Assembly: GCA_039812685.1 (NCBI GenBank) | Contig: JBDIBB010000055.1 | Coordinates: 1 to 25,656 of the forward strand | Reading direction: 5' to 3' | DNA: 25,656 nt | From: JBDIBB01 sp039812685 | Lineage (GTDB): Bacteria; Acidobacteriota; Vicinamibacteria; Vicinamibacterales; JAFNAJ01 | Shown: positions 10,417 through 18,678 of the stretch, piece after piece | Layout: each line of letters begins with the position of its first letter | Position numbering within the stretch: the first letter of the stretch is position 1 | Translations under genes and position numbers: made by a program | The notes under the pieces: model-generated | Told to the model about the DNA's origin: nothing | The model's database searches: none | What the model saw: the letters and a program-made list of their open reading frames with translations, nothing else

Positions 10417-10439
10417 GTCCCGCGGAACGCCCGCGGGAC
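10417..10439 (-). promoter_or_regulatory. Perfect inverted repeat in the dehydrogenase leader
   Basis: GTCCCGCGG-GCGTT-CCGCGGGAC is a perfect 9-bp stem with a 5-nt loop. It lies between the -10-like box and the ATG, so it would be the very start of the mRNA or an operator over the transcription start. A second small hairpin (GACAC-CCCA-GTGTC, 10406-10419) abuts the ATG and shares 3 nt with the first, so the two cannot both form completely. Confidence 0.45.
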
Positions 10440-10446
10440 CAGGCGC

Positions 10447-10452
10447 ATGATA
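10447..10452 (-). promoter_or_regulatory. Candidate -10 box (TATCAT) of the dehydrogenase operon
   Basis: On the minus strand GGTATCATGCG lies 42 nt before the ATG at 10405. The predicted transcript start falls at about 10440, just before the inverted repeat. Confidence 0.4.
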
Positions 10453-10568
10453 CCGCGCCGGTCCCGCTCCCGGACGCGCGGCGCCGGCGGCCCGCATCAT
10501 CCGACCCGCATCATCCGGCGGGCGAGCGCCTGGCACGGTCGGGCCAGGCTTGGGTGGGCAAACCGTGC

Positions 10569-10587
10569 TACAAAGGCGTCGCGGAGG
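10569..10587 (+). promoter_or_regulatory. -10-like box (TACAAA) and Shine-Dalgarno site of the lipoprotein gene
   Basis: TACAAA at 10569-10574 is followed by GGAGG at 10583-10587, which is 5 nt before the ATG at 10593. This Shine-Dalgarno site decides the start over longer open-frame extensions. Confidence 0.45.
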
Positions 10588-10592
10588 ACACT

Positions 10593-11630
10593 ATGCGGTA
10601 CGACCGATGGCGGACGCTCCTGGCGACGGCGTTGGTGGCTTCCTGCTGTGTGGCGGCGTGCGGCGAACGCGGCCCGTCGGAGCCACGGGCTGGCGCTTCG
10701 CCCACGGGCCCGAGTGGCGTGCCGGGCACCAGCGTGCTGCCCGGATCGGGCGCGGGCCCTGCAGGGCCGTCCGCCGGGCCTGAGGCGACGCGCACCCCGG
10801 CCGGCATGCGCCTGCCTGGCGAGTCGGGAGCCGGGGCGCTCGGGGTGGCGTTTCCGCCGCGCGACGAATCGTTCCGGTTCAGGCAGGAACTCGAGACCGT
10901 CTATCGGACGGGCCTGCAGCGCGCCGAAACGTCGAGCTACGTCGATGCCGAGGGCGATCTGGTGTGGACGCAGGAGTACCTCCGGTACCGGGTGAACGGC
11001 TGCGGCCACGCGGAGGCCGCGGCCCGCACGCTCGCCCAGATCGACGGCGCCGGAATCGCGCCAGTGTGCGGTGACACGCCACCGGGCGTGGTGAGCTTCC
11101 CGCCGCGCGACGAGTCGTACCGGTTCCGGCTGCAGCTCGAAGCCCAGTACCGCGACCAGTTGCGCCGGCCGCCCTCGTCGACCTACGTCGACGTGGAGGG
11201 AGCGCTCGTCTGGACGCAGGAGTACCTGCGCTATCGCGTGAACAAGTGCGATCACGTCACCGCGACGCTGCGCGTCGTCCAGCAGATCGAGGGACGCGGG
11301 ATCGGCCCGGTGTGCCAGGAACCGAACATGACGGGGCAGTGGTCGGGCACGATCGACATGCCGGGCGGCCGCGGCTTCACGATGTCGGTGATCCAGACCG
11401 GCAACGACTTCCACGGCACTTATCGCGACATCGCGTTCGGCACCGTCACCGGCAGCTATCGCCCGGGCGGGCGCGGCGTCGAGTTCTTCGTCTACTTCGG
11501 CGACGGATCGGGCCTGTTCTCGGGCAACTTCGACGGGGTTGGCCACGTGCGCGGGACGATGAAATACGACAAGATCTCGACGACCTTCGGGTTCGAGATG
11601 ACGCGCACCTCCACGACGCCGGCCCTGTGA
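10593..11630 (+). CDS. Lipoprotein with a duplicated 82-residue domain and a C-terminal beta-rich domain; function unknown
   Basis: This 345-residue protein starts with a lipoprotein signal: basic n-region, hydrophobic stretch and lipobox ending at Cys23 (VAAC; Cys18 is an alternative). A Gly/Pro/Ser-rich linker to about residue 80 follows. Two copies of one domain come next, each starting FPPRDES (residues 87 and 169). Both contain YVDxEG, LVWTQEYLRYRVN, a Cys-x-His pair and a closing PVC. By hand count about 47 of 76 positions are identical. The rest (246-345) begins MTGQWSGTIDMPGGRGF and alternates short beta-strand-like segments, possibly a small lipocalin-like barrel. The two Cys per repeat could form a disulfide in the periplasm. 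I do not recognise the repeat domain. Confidence 0.75.
   Translation: MRYDRWRTLLATALVASCCVAACGERGPSEPRAGASPTGPSGVPGTSVLPGSGAGPAGPSAGPEATRTPAGMRLPGESGAGALGVAFPPRDESFRFRQELETVYRTGLQRAETSSYVDAEGDLVWTQEYLRYRVNGCGHAEAAARTLAQIDGAGIAPVCGDTPPGVVSFPPRDESYRFRLQLEAQYRDQLRRPPSSTYVDVEGALVWTQEYLRYRVNKCDHVTATLRVVQQIEGRGIGPVCQEPNMTGQWSGTIDMPGGRGFTMSVIQTGNDFHGTYRDIAFGTVTGSYRPGGRGVEFFVYFGDGSGLFSGNFDGVGHVRGTMKYDKISTTFGFEMTRTSTTPAL
10851..11096 (+). repeat. Protein-level repeat copy 1 in the lipoprotein
   Basis: Residues 87-168, from the first FPPRDES to just before the second. Contains YVDAEG, LVWTQEYLRYRVN and GIAPVC. Confidence 0.8.
11097..11327 (+). repeat. Protein-level repeat copy 2 in the lipoprotein
   Basis: Residues 169-245, from the second FPPRDES. 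Contains YVDVEG, LVWTQEYLRYRVN and GIGPVC. The DNA of the two copies has drifted, so the duplication is not recent. Confidence 0.8.
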
Positions 11631-11631
11631 G

Positions 11632-11683
11632 GGCGGCCGTGCCCGGTCCGCGTCGCGGGACGGCGGCCGGCGGGACGGCCGCC
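11632..11683 (+). terminator. Large hairpin after the lipoprotein gene
   Basis: GGCGGCCGT (11632-11640) pairs perfectly with ACGGCCGCC (11675-11683), starting 2 nt past the stop. No U-tract follows. Confidence 0.35.
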
Positions 11684-12007
11684 GCGAGCGCTCCGGCAGC
11701 CCCGGGATGCGCGCGAGCCCGGATTAGGCGTTTGCGGCGTTCGTATGACATGATGTCGAGGTTCAGAAGGAGGCTGGAGCGCAAGGTCCCGCGTCGGCAT
11801 CCCGCCGCCGCTCCAACCGTCGAGTCCGTTTCTCGCCCGTATCCGCCTTTTCGCTCAGCAGACCGATTGCCGACCACACACCACGACCGTCCGTCATCCC
11901 GACGGCGTCGCCGCGCCCCTCGTGCGCAGGCGGCACGTCATCTCACCCACGTCACCCCGCGCGCGGCCGATCCCGGCTTCGAGATCGCCTCGCACGATCC
12001 CACTCCG
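11684..12007 (+). promoter_or_regulatory. Long upstream region/possible structured leader of the helicase gene
   Basis: The open frame of the helicase extends back through this stretch, but from 11750 to about 11940 third codon positions are often A or T and the translation is a basic Arg/Pro-rich string, unlike the GC3-rich genes around it. A -10-like TATGAC at 11744-11749 would start an RNA near 11756. Just inside it, AAGGAGG at 11768-11774 is not followed by any ATG, GTG or TTG at usual spacing. It directly abuts a 7-bp stem, TGGAGCG (11775-11781) with CGCTCCA (11809-11815). This resembles a structured 5' untranslated leader. Confidence 0.4.
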
Positions 12008-13120
<1,113 letters not shown>

Positions 13121-13121
13121 C

Positions 13122-13153
13122 GCGGCCGCCGGCCGCCGCGTCGATCCGGCCGC
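13122..13153. terminator. GC-rich hairpin between convergent helicase and ATP-grasp genes
   Basis: GCGGCCG (13122-13128) pairs with CGGCCGC (13147-13153) across the 38-nt gap between convergent stops. No U-tract; it could serve both strands. Confidence 0.3.
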
Positions 13154-13158
13154 ACGCG

Positions 13159-14379
13159 CTATTCGGCGCGTTCGAGCGGCGGCAGCACCGCCAGGTGGTC
13201 GCGCGTGATGCGATCGGCGTAGGTGCCCAACAGGTGCTGGACGCGCGCGTAGCTGGGCGAGCGCACGATCAGCCCGACGTGGTGGCGCTTGCGAACCCGG
13301 TGGACGATCTCGGGGTCGTCGAAGGCCGAGGTGTCGGGCCATTCCTGTCGCGCCAGCGCGAGCGCCACGCCCGCGTAGTCGTTCACGTGGGCGGGCAGGT
13401 GGTAGGGCACCTGATCGCGCGCCAGCTCGATGTTGGCCCACTCCCGCCAGATGCTGATGCCGGTGGCCGCCTGGAGCGTTTCGGCGATGTAGGCGCCGCC
13501 CACGCGCGCGGCGACCTCCAGGAAGTAGAACTCGCCGTCGGCCTCGCCCTGGATGAACTCGGCGTGCGTGGCGCCGCGCACGAAGCGCAGCGCCTTCAGC
13601 AGGGCGGTGTTCATCGACAGCAGCGCCCGCTCGTCTGCCGATCCGTGCTCCACGGTGCAGGTCACGAACACCCCGCCCTTGTGCGCCACCTCCATGGGCG
13701 GGCGCCAGTAGCGGTTGACCCCGGCGAAGATCACCTCGCCATCCTGCACGAGCGAGTCGACGTGGAAGACGGCGCCCGGAACGAACCGCTCCAGCAGGTA
13801 GTAGGAGGAGCGTTCGTGAAGCGCCGGCCGCGCGTCGAGCGCCTCGATTGCCTGCCACACCAGGGCGGGGTCGTGAATCTTCCGGATGCCGATGGCCGAG
13901 ACGTCCATCCGGGGCTTCAGGACCCAGGGTGGCGGTACCGCCTGCATGTAGCCACGGAGTTCGTCCTCGTTGAGCACGTGGACGAAGTCGGGAACGCGGA
14001 CGCCGGCTTCGAGCGCCTTGACGCGCATCGCCAGCTTGTCGCGGAACAGGCGCGCCGTGGTGCTGCCCATGCCGGGAATGCGCAGATGTTCGCGGATCGT
14101 TGCCGCGTGGACGACGTCGTATTCCTCGAGCGCCACGATCCGATCGAGACGGCGCGTGCGCGCCAGCGCGGTCACCGTGTCGAGGAAGACGTCGCCCGTG
14201 GCCGAGTCCGGCACGGTGATGAACTGGTCGAGCGCGTCGCGGGGCCAGTCCTCGTCGCGCAGTTTCTCCTTCACGATCAGCACCACGCGGCAGCCATGCT
14301 CGTGGCACTGGCGAAGGAAATCGACGCCCTTGAAGTAGCTGGCGAGACAGACGACGGTCAGTCCGGAGAACGATGGCAT
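13159..14379 (-). CDS. ATP-grasp domain protein (biotin carboxylase/CPSase large-chain-like)
   Basis: This 406-residue protein has the N-terminal Rossmann-like preATP-grasp region (GLTVVCLASYFKGVDFLRQ), an ATP-binding lysine segment PPWVLKPRMDVSAIGIRK near 165-182, LLERFVPGAVFHVDS, and the metal-binding FYFLEVAARVGGAYI near 285-300. This pattern marks carboxylate-amine/thiol ligases of the carbamoyl-phosphate-synthase-like group. The substrate is unknown. The start is ATG 14379, because the upstream open frame has no supporting signal and TAGAAT lies 22 nt before it. It follows truA by 98 nt on the same strand and may be transcribed with it or alone. Confidence 0.8.
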   Translation of the reverse strand: MPSFSGLTVVCLASYFKGVDFLRQCHEHGCRVVLIVKEKLRDEDWPRDALDQFITVPDSATGDVFLDTVTALARTRRLDRIVALEEYDVVHAATIREHLRIPGMGSTTARLFRDKLAMRVKALEAGVRVPDFVHVLNEDELRGYMQAVPPPWVLKPRMDVSAIGIRKIHDPALVWQAIEALDARPALHERSSYYLLERFVPGAVFHVDSLVQDGEVIFAGVNRYWRPPMEVAHKGGVFVTCTVEHGSADERALLSMNTALLKALRFVRGATHAEFIQGEADGEFYFLEVAARVGGAYIAETLQAATGISIWREWANIELARDQVPYHLPAHVNDYAGVALALARQEWPDTSAFDDPEIVHRVRKRHHVGLIVRSPSYARVQHLLGTYADRITRDHLAVLPPLERAE

Positions 14380-14401
14380 GGGATCCCAGTCTTTCGGGCG
14401 C

Positions 14402-14407
14402 ATTCTA
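14402..14407 (-). promoter_or_regulatory. Candidate -10 box (TAGAAT) of the ATP-grasp gene
   Basis: On the minus strand TAGAAT is 22 nt before the ATG at 14379, in the context CATAGAATGCG. Confidence 0.45.
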
Positions 14408-14477
14408 TGCCAAGGCCGCGGCCCAGGGGATGGCGCGCGGGCCGATGCGGCGTCCGGCGGGCCCGGCGCGACCACCG

Positions 14478-15254
14478 TCAGGCCCGGATCACGGGCTGCA
14501 GAGCCACCTCGGCCGGATCGCCCGCGTACCGTACGCGTTCCAGGAACAGCCCGGAAGCCGGCGCCGTCAGCGGCGCCGCCTCCCTCGGTGCGCCCTGGAG
14601 CAGTTGCGCCACGTCGGCGGCAGTGAGGGTGCCCTGACCGGCCGCCACGAGCGTGCCCGCGAGCCGGCGCACCATCTTCCACAGGAAGTGCGATCCGGAC
14701 ACGCGAATCAGCACGAGGGCGCCGGCCTGTGCCACGTCGATGCCCTCCAGCGCCACGGTCGTCGACGTCTCCTCGGGATTCGTGTCGGCGAAGGCCCGGA
14801 AGTCGTGGAACCCGGTCAGCCCGGCGGCGGCCGCTCGCATGGCCTCCAGGTCGAGGGTGTCCTTCACCCACCAGACGAACGGCTTGCCGAATGCCGTCTT
14901 GCGTGTCGCAACCTGGTAGAGGTAGGAGCGGCCGAGGGCCGAGTGGCGTGCATGAAACCGGTGCGACGCCTTCTCGCAGCCGGTCACGGCGATGTCGTGC
15001 GGCAGGACCTCGTTGAGGCGCCTGGCGAGCAGCGACGCCTCGATGTGCGTGGCGAGGTCGAGGTGGGCCACCTGCGCGAGGGCGTGAACCCCGGCATCGG
15101 TCCGCCCGGCCCCGTACAGTTCGGCCGGGCGGCGTCCGGCGACCTCGGCGACGGCCCGCTCGATCTCACCGGCCACCGTCCGCGCGTTCTTCTGCACCTG
15201 CCAGCCGCTGTAACGCGTGCCGGCGTAGGCGATCGTCAGCTTGAAGCGTGGCAC
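14478..15254 (-). CDS. truA: tRNA pseudouridine(38-40) synthase TruA
   Basis: This 258-residue protein has the TruA signature. The N-terminus reads FKLTIAYAGTRYSGWQ, and the catalytic aspartate is Asp53 in the invariant motif GAGRTDAGVHA. Later come HFHARHSALGRSYLY-like (here SHRFHARHSALGRSYLY), FHDFRAFA, and SGSHFLWKMVRR near the C-terminus. The enzyme converts uridine to pseudouridine at positions 38-40 of the tRNA anticodon arm. GTG at 15254 is chosen because the protein then begins at the family's normal N-terminus (PRFKLTIAY). The start lies 19 nt inside the end of the upstream membrane-protein gene, which suggests translational coupling. Confidence 0.93.
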   Translation of the reverse strand: MPRFKLTIAYAGTRYSGWQVQKNARTVAGEIERAVAEVAGRRPAELYGAGRTDAGVHALAQVAHLDLATHIEASLLARRLNEVLPHDIAVTGCEKASHRFHARHSALGRSYLYQVATRKTAFGKPFVWWVKDTLDLEAMRAAAAGLTGFHDFRAFADTNPEETSTTVALEGIDVAQAGALVLIRVSGSHFLWKMVRRLAGTLVAAGQGTLTAADVAQLLQGAPREAAPLTAPASGLFLERVRYAGDPAEVALQPVIRA

Positions 15255-16399
15255 GGCAGTGCCCCCCGGCTGGCGATCGGCGATGCGGGCGGAGCCGGGC
15301 CGGTCGCGGGACCCGCCGCCACCCCGAGCGCCACACGTCCGATCAACTGGCCCGCCTCCGTCATCACGTCCACCGTGACGTGCCCGCCCGCAGGCAGCGC
15401 CGGCACCGTCGTGGTGGTCCACAGCCGGTAGCCCTCGGCGCGTCCGCCGGTCACCGCGTAGAACGGCGATTCGTGCACGAGGGTGTCGTCGACGCGCCAG
15501 CGATGGCGCACGCGATCCTCGAGGCCCAGCGGCGCCCAGATGGGTGTCAGGACGTAGAGCCGCCCGGCGAACCCGACCGGCAGTTCCGTGACGGGCCTGG
15601 TCAGCACGGGCGGCGTGCGCTGGATCGCGGTGCCGAACGCCGGGGCCACCAGCCGCAGCGGCGCTGGCGGGATCAGCGGCCGTCCGTACTCGACGAGCAC
15701 GACCAGCAGGACGGCGCCGACGACCGCGACGGCGAACACGCGCCAGAGCCTGCGACGGCGCAGGCCGGACAGCAGGGTGACGAACCCGATGAAGGCCAGC
15801 ACCGCGCTCACCCGCAGCGACACGGCGTTGCTCACGCGCCAGAGCACCGGCAGCGCGACGTTGGCACAGGCAAAGACGTTGAACGCGAAGAAGAGGGCGG
15901 TCAGCGGCCGCTTCACCGCCAGGTGGCGGTCGTAGACCACGTCGAAGGTCGACAACGTGGCCGAGAGCGCGACGAGGCCCACGAACCACGCGTGACGAGT
16001 CCAGAGCGTGGTCGACGCCCAGTAGACCGGCAGGACGAAGAACAGCAACTGCTGGTAGAAGTTCTTGTTGAAGTAGTTGATGGCGAACTGCACGGGCCGC
16101 CGCCACGCCGGCGGCACCAGGCGGCTCGCCAGCAGCCTCGGCAGCAACAGGCTGCTGAGCCAGATGAAGGCCACGTACGCGTAGGTGATGCGCAGCCACG
16201 CGTAGTTGCGGCTGCCGAGCCACATGATGCCGATCCCGAAGGCGAGGGCCCAGGTGCTGTGCAGCCACGACAGCGCCGTCTCGCGCGCGGCCACCCAGGT
16301 CCAGGCACGGCGCGCCCTGTCGTGCCAGGCCGACGATGGCGCGTGGCGCAGGTCTCCGGGAGCTTCCGGCGGCGGCTCGAAGGTGACGGTGTCGGTCAC
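15236..16399 (-). CDS. Membrane protein with DUF5924-like N-terminal and DUF2914 C-terminal domains
   Basis: With GTG 16399 the protein has 387 residues. After a soluble N-terminus it has several hydrophobic helices (about 45-260), including LHSTWALAFGIGIMWL and FVTLLSGL stretches. The C-terminal soluble domain (about 270-375) carries LGLEDRVRHRWRVDD, ESPFYAVTGGRAEGYRLWT and VDVMTEAGQLIGR, the DUF2914 pattern. Its function is unknown. An upstream in-frame TTG at 16435 is rejected because it sits within the -10-like TATAAT and could not be in the mRNA made from that promoter. Its end overlaps truA by 19 nt. It diverges from the E1 gene. Confidence 0.8.
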   Translation of the reverse strand: MTDTVTFEPPPEAPGDLRHAPSSAWHDRARRAWTWVAARETALSWLHSTWALAFGIGIMWLGSRNYAWLRITYAYVAFIWLSSLLLPRLLASRLVPPAWRRPVQFAINYFNKNFYQQLLFFVLPVYWASTTLWTRHAWFVGLVALSATLSTFDVVYDRHLAVKRPLTALFFAFNVFACANVALPVLWRVSNAVSLRVSAVLAFIGFVTLLSGLRRRRLWRVFAVAVVGAVLLVVLVEYGRPLIPPAPLRLVAPAFGTAIQRTPPVLTRPVTELPVGFAGRLYVLTPIWAPLGLEDRVRHRWRVDDTLVHESPFYAVTGGRAEGYRLWTTTTVPALPAGGHVTVDVMTEAGQLIGRVALGVAAGPATGPAPPASPIASRGALPCHASS

Positions 16400-16434
16400 G
16401 GCTGCTGGACACCGCAGGTGACGGTGCTCCTGCA

Positions 16435-16440
16435 ATTATA
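16435..16440 (-). promoter_or_regulatory. -10 box (TATAAT) of the DUF2914/truA unit
   Basis: A perfect consensus TATAAT on the minus strand, 35 nt before GTG 16399. It decides against the longer TTG start that overlaps it. Confidence 0.55.
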
Positions 16441-16582
16441 GGGATTGTCGAGCGGCCGCCGGCCCGGGCCGTGTCGCGGCGCGGCGGCTGGCGTGGCTCC
16501 CGGTCACGTGACACCGCGTGGTTCCGCATGTGCCCGCGCGCGGTTCCGTCTGGCGCCCTTCGGAGGCGGCAGGTCGTCGCTG

Positions 16583-16588
16583 TAACAT
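16583..16588 (+). promoter_or_regulatory. Candidate -10 box (TAACAT) of the E1 dehydrogenase gene
   Basis: TAACAT lies 9 nt before the ATG at 16598, again predicting a very short or absent leader. The remaining 16441-16582 shows no gene. Confidence 0.4.
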
Positions 16589-16597
16589 GTTCGGCCT

Positions 16598-18613
16598 ATG
16601 TCTCAGCCTGCCGCGGCCCCTGCGGCCGCCGCACCCAGCCCCGAAGGCGACGATCTCGCCGGGCTCTATCAGGCCCTGCTCCTGCCGCGACTGATCGAGG
16701 AGAAGATGCTCAAGCTGCTCCGGCAGGGGAAGCTTGGGAAGTGGTTCTCCGGCATCGGTCAGGAGGCCATTGCCGTCGGCGTGGTGGCGGCGCTCGAGGA
16801 CCGCGACTGGCTGCTGCCGATGCACCGCAACCTGGGCGTGTTCACGGGACGCGGGCTCGACCTCCTGCGGCTGATGCACCAGTTGCTGTTGCGCGACGGG
16901 GGTTTCACGAAGGGCCGCGATCGCACGTTCCACTTCGGCGTCCTCGAGCGCCGGCTGGTGGGCATGATCAGCCACCTCGGCGCGATGCTGCCCGTCGCCG
17001 ATGGTCTGGCGCTCGCCGCGGTCCTGCGGGGCGAGGACAGGGTGGCCGCCGCCTTCACGGGCGACGGATCGACGTCGGAAGGCGATTTCCACGAAGCCGT
17101 GAACCTCGCGGCCGTCTGGAAGCTGCCGGTGCTCTTCGTCATCGAGAACAACCAGTACGGGCTGTCGACGCCAACCCGCGAGCAGTACGCGTGCAGGGAT
17201 CTCGCCGACCGCGCCATCGGTTACGGCATGCCCGGCGTCATCGTGGATGGCAACGACGTGCTGGCGGTGGTGGCGGCGGTGCGCGAGGCGGCCGCCCGCG
17301 CCCGGCGCGGCGACGGACCCACGCTGCTGGAGTTCAAGACGTTCCGGATGCGCGGCCACGAAGAGGCGTCGGGGACCGATTACGTGCCGCAGGCCCTGAT
17401 CGACGAGTGGGCGGCGAAGGATCCGATCGGGCGGCTCGAGCGCGAACTGGATGCGCGGGGCCTGCTGCCGGCGGCCGAACGCGAGGCGCTGCGCGTGCGG
17501 ATGAAGACGCGCATCGACGATCTGACGGACATCGCGCTGGCCGCGCCACCCCCGGCCTCGACGGCCGAGGCCGAACTCGCCGACGTCTACGCGCCCTCGG
17601 GCTTCGCCCCGGAAGAGCCCTCGCCAGAGGAACTGCGCCGCGCGCCGCGGGTACGTTACATCGACGCCATCTCCGACGGCCTGCGCGAGGCGATGCGGCG
17701 GTGGCCCGAGGCGGTGCTGCTCGGACAGGACATCGCGGAGTACGGCGGCGCGTTCAAGGTGACCCGCGGCTTCGTCGAGGAGTTCGGCAAGGCGCGCGTG
17801 CGCAACACCCCGATCGTCGAGTCGGGCGCGATCGGCTGCGCCATGGGCCTCGCGCTCGACGGGTTCCGCCCGATGGTGGAGATGCAGTTCGGTGACTTCA
17901 TCTCGTGCGGGTTCAACCAGGTCGTCAACAACGTCGCGAAGACGCACTATCGCTGGGGCGCCGCGGTTCCGATGGTGATCCGGGTTCCCGTGGGCGGCGG
18001 CACCGGCGCCGGGCCATTCCACTCCCAGAACGTCGAGTCGTGGTTCACCTCGGTGGCCGGTCTCAAGGTGGTCGCGCCGGCGACGCCCTACGACGCCAAG
18101 GGCCTGCTGCTGGCCGCCTTCGAGGACAACAACCCGGTCCTGTTCCTCGAGCACAAGTTCCTGTATCGCCCGGCCCAGGGGCACGTCCCGCACGGCTTCT
18201 ACACCGTGCCGCTCGGCCGCGCGGCGGTGGCGCGCGACGGACGCGACGCCACGGTCCTCGCCTATGGCGTGAGCGTTGGCTGGGCGATGCACGCCGCGGA
18301 GGTGTTCCACGACAGCGGCTACAGCGTGGAGGTCGTCGACCTGCGCACGCTGCTGCCCTGGGACGTGGACACGGTGATCGCCTCCGTGCGCAAGACCCAT
18401 CGCGTGCTGGTCGTGCACGAGGCGCCATGGACCGGCGGATTCGGTGGGGAAGTGGCCGCCACGCTCGCCCAGGAGGCCTTCGAGTGGCTCGACGCGCCGG
18501 TCATGCGCGTGGCGGCCCTCGACACACCAATTCCCGCGGCGAAGGAACTTGAGCGGATCTTCGAGCCGAAGGACCGCCTGGAGTCCGCGCTGCGTCGCCT
18601 GCTGGAGTACTGA
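16598..18613 (+). CDS. Fused E1 alpha-beta thiamine-dependent 2-oxoacid dehydrogenase
   Basis: This 671-residue single chain combines both E1 subunits. The alpha part (about 20-315) has the thiamine diphosphate motif GDGSTSEGDFHEA from Gly155 to ENNQYG at Asn184, plus FRMRGHEEASG. After a linker, the beta part (about 345-671) opens with RYIDAISDGLREAM and includes LGQDIAEYGGAFKVTRGF, GGGTGAGPFHSQ and LLPWDVDTV. It decarboxylates pyruvate or a branched-chain 2-oxoacid and passes the acyl group to a lipoyl E2. The combination resembles the fused 2-oxoisovalerate dehydrogenases of some phyla. No E2 or E3 gene is in the window. The frame is continuous, so this is a genuine fusion. It converges on the CHAT gene. 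Confidence 0.9.
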   Translation: MSQPAAAPAAAAPSPEGDDLAGLYQALLLPRLIEEKMLKLLRQGKLGKWFSGIGQEAIAVGVVAALEDRDWLLPMHRNLGVFTGRGLDLLRLMHQLLLRDGGFTKGRDRTFHFGVLERRLVGMISHLGAMLPVADGLALAAVLRGEDRVAAAFTGDGSTSEGDFHEAVNLAAVWKLPVLFVIENNQYGLSTPTREQYACRDLADRAIGYGMPGVIVDGNDVLAVVAAVREAAARARRGDGPTLLEFKTFRMRGHEEASGTDYVPQALIDEWAAKDPIGRLERELDARGLLPAAEREALRVRMKTRIDDLTDIALAAPPPASTAEAELADVYAPSGFAPEEPSPEELRRAPRVRYIDAISDGLREAMRRWPEAVLLGQDIAEYGGAFKVTRGFVEEFGKARVRNTPIVESGAIGCAMGLALDGFRPMVEMQFGDFISCGFNQVVNNVAKTHYRWGAAVPMVIRVPVGGGTGAGPFHSQNVESWFTSVAGLKVVAPATPYDAKGLLLAAFEDNNPVLFLEHKFLYRPAQGHVPHGFYTVPLGRAAVARDGRDATVLAYGVSVGWAMHAAEVFHDSGYSVEVVDLRTLLPWDVDTVIASVRKTHRVLVVHEAPWTGGFGGEVAATLAQEAFEWLDAPVMRVAALDTPIPAAKELERIFEPKDRLESALRRLLEY

Positions 18614-18624
18614 CGCGCGACCTC

Positions 18625-18647
18625 GCCCAGCCGGGCGTCGGCTGGGC
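18625..18647. terminator. Hairpin between convergent E1 and CHAT genes
   Basis: GCCCAGCC-GGGCGTC-GGCTGGGC is a perfect 8-bp stem in the 65-nt gap between the two stops. No U-tract; it could act from both sides. Confidence 0.45.
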
Positions 18648-18678
18648 GCCGGCCCGCGCCGATGCCGCGTCGCAGGCG

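Noticed and set aside
16433..16435. TTG start for the DUF2914 protein
   Set aside because: It overlaps the TATAAT -10 box on the same strand, so it could not be present in the transcript from that promoter; GTG 16399 is used.
16598..18613. E1 alpha-beta fusion as a sequencing frameshift joining two genes
   Set aside because: Alpha and beta parts are in the same uninterrupted frame with a normal linker, and fused E1 proteins are known.
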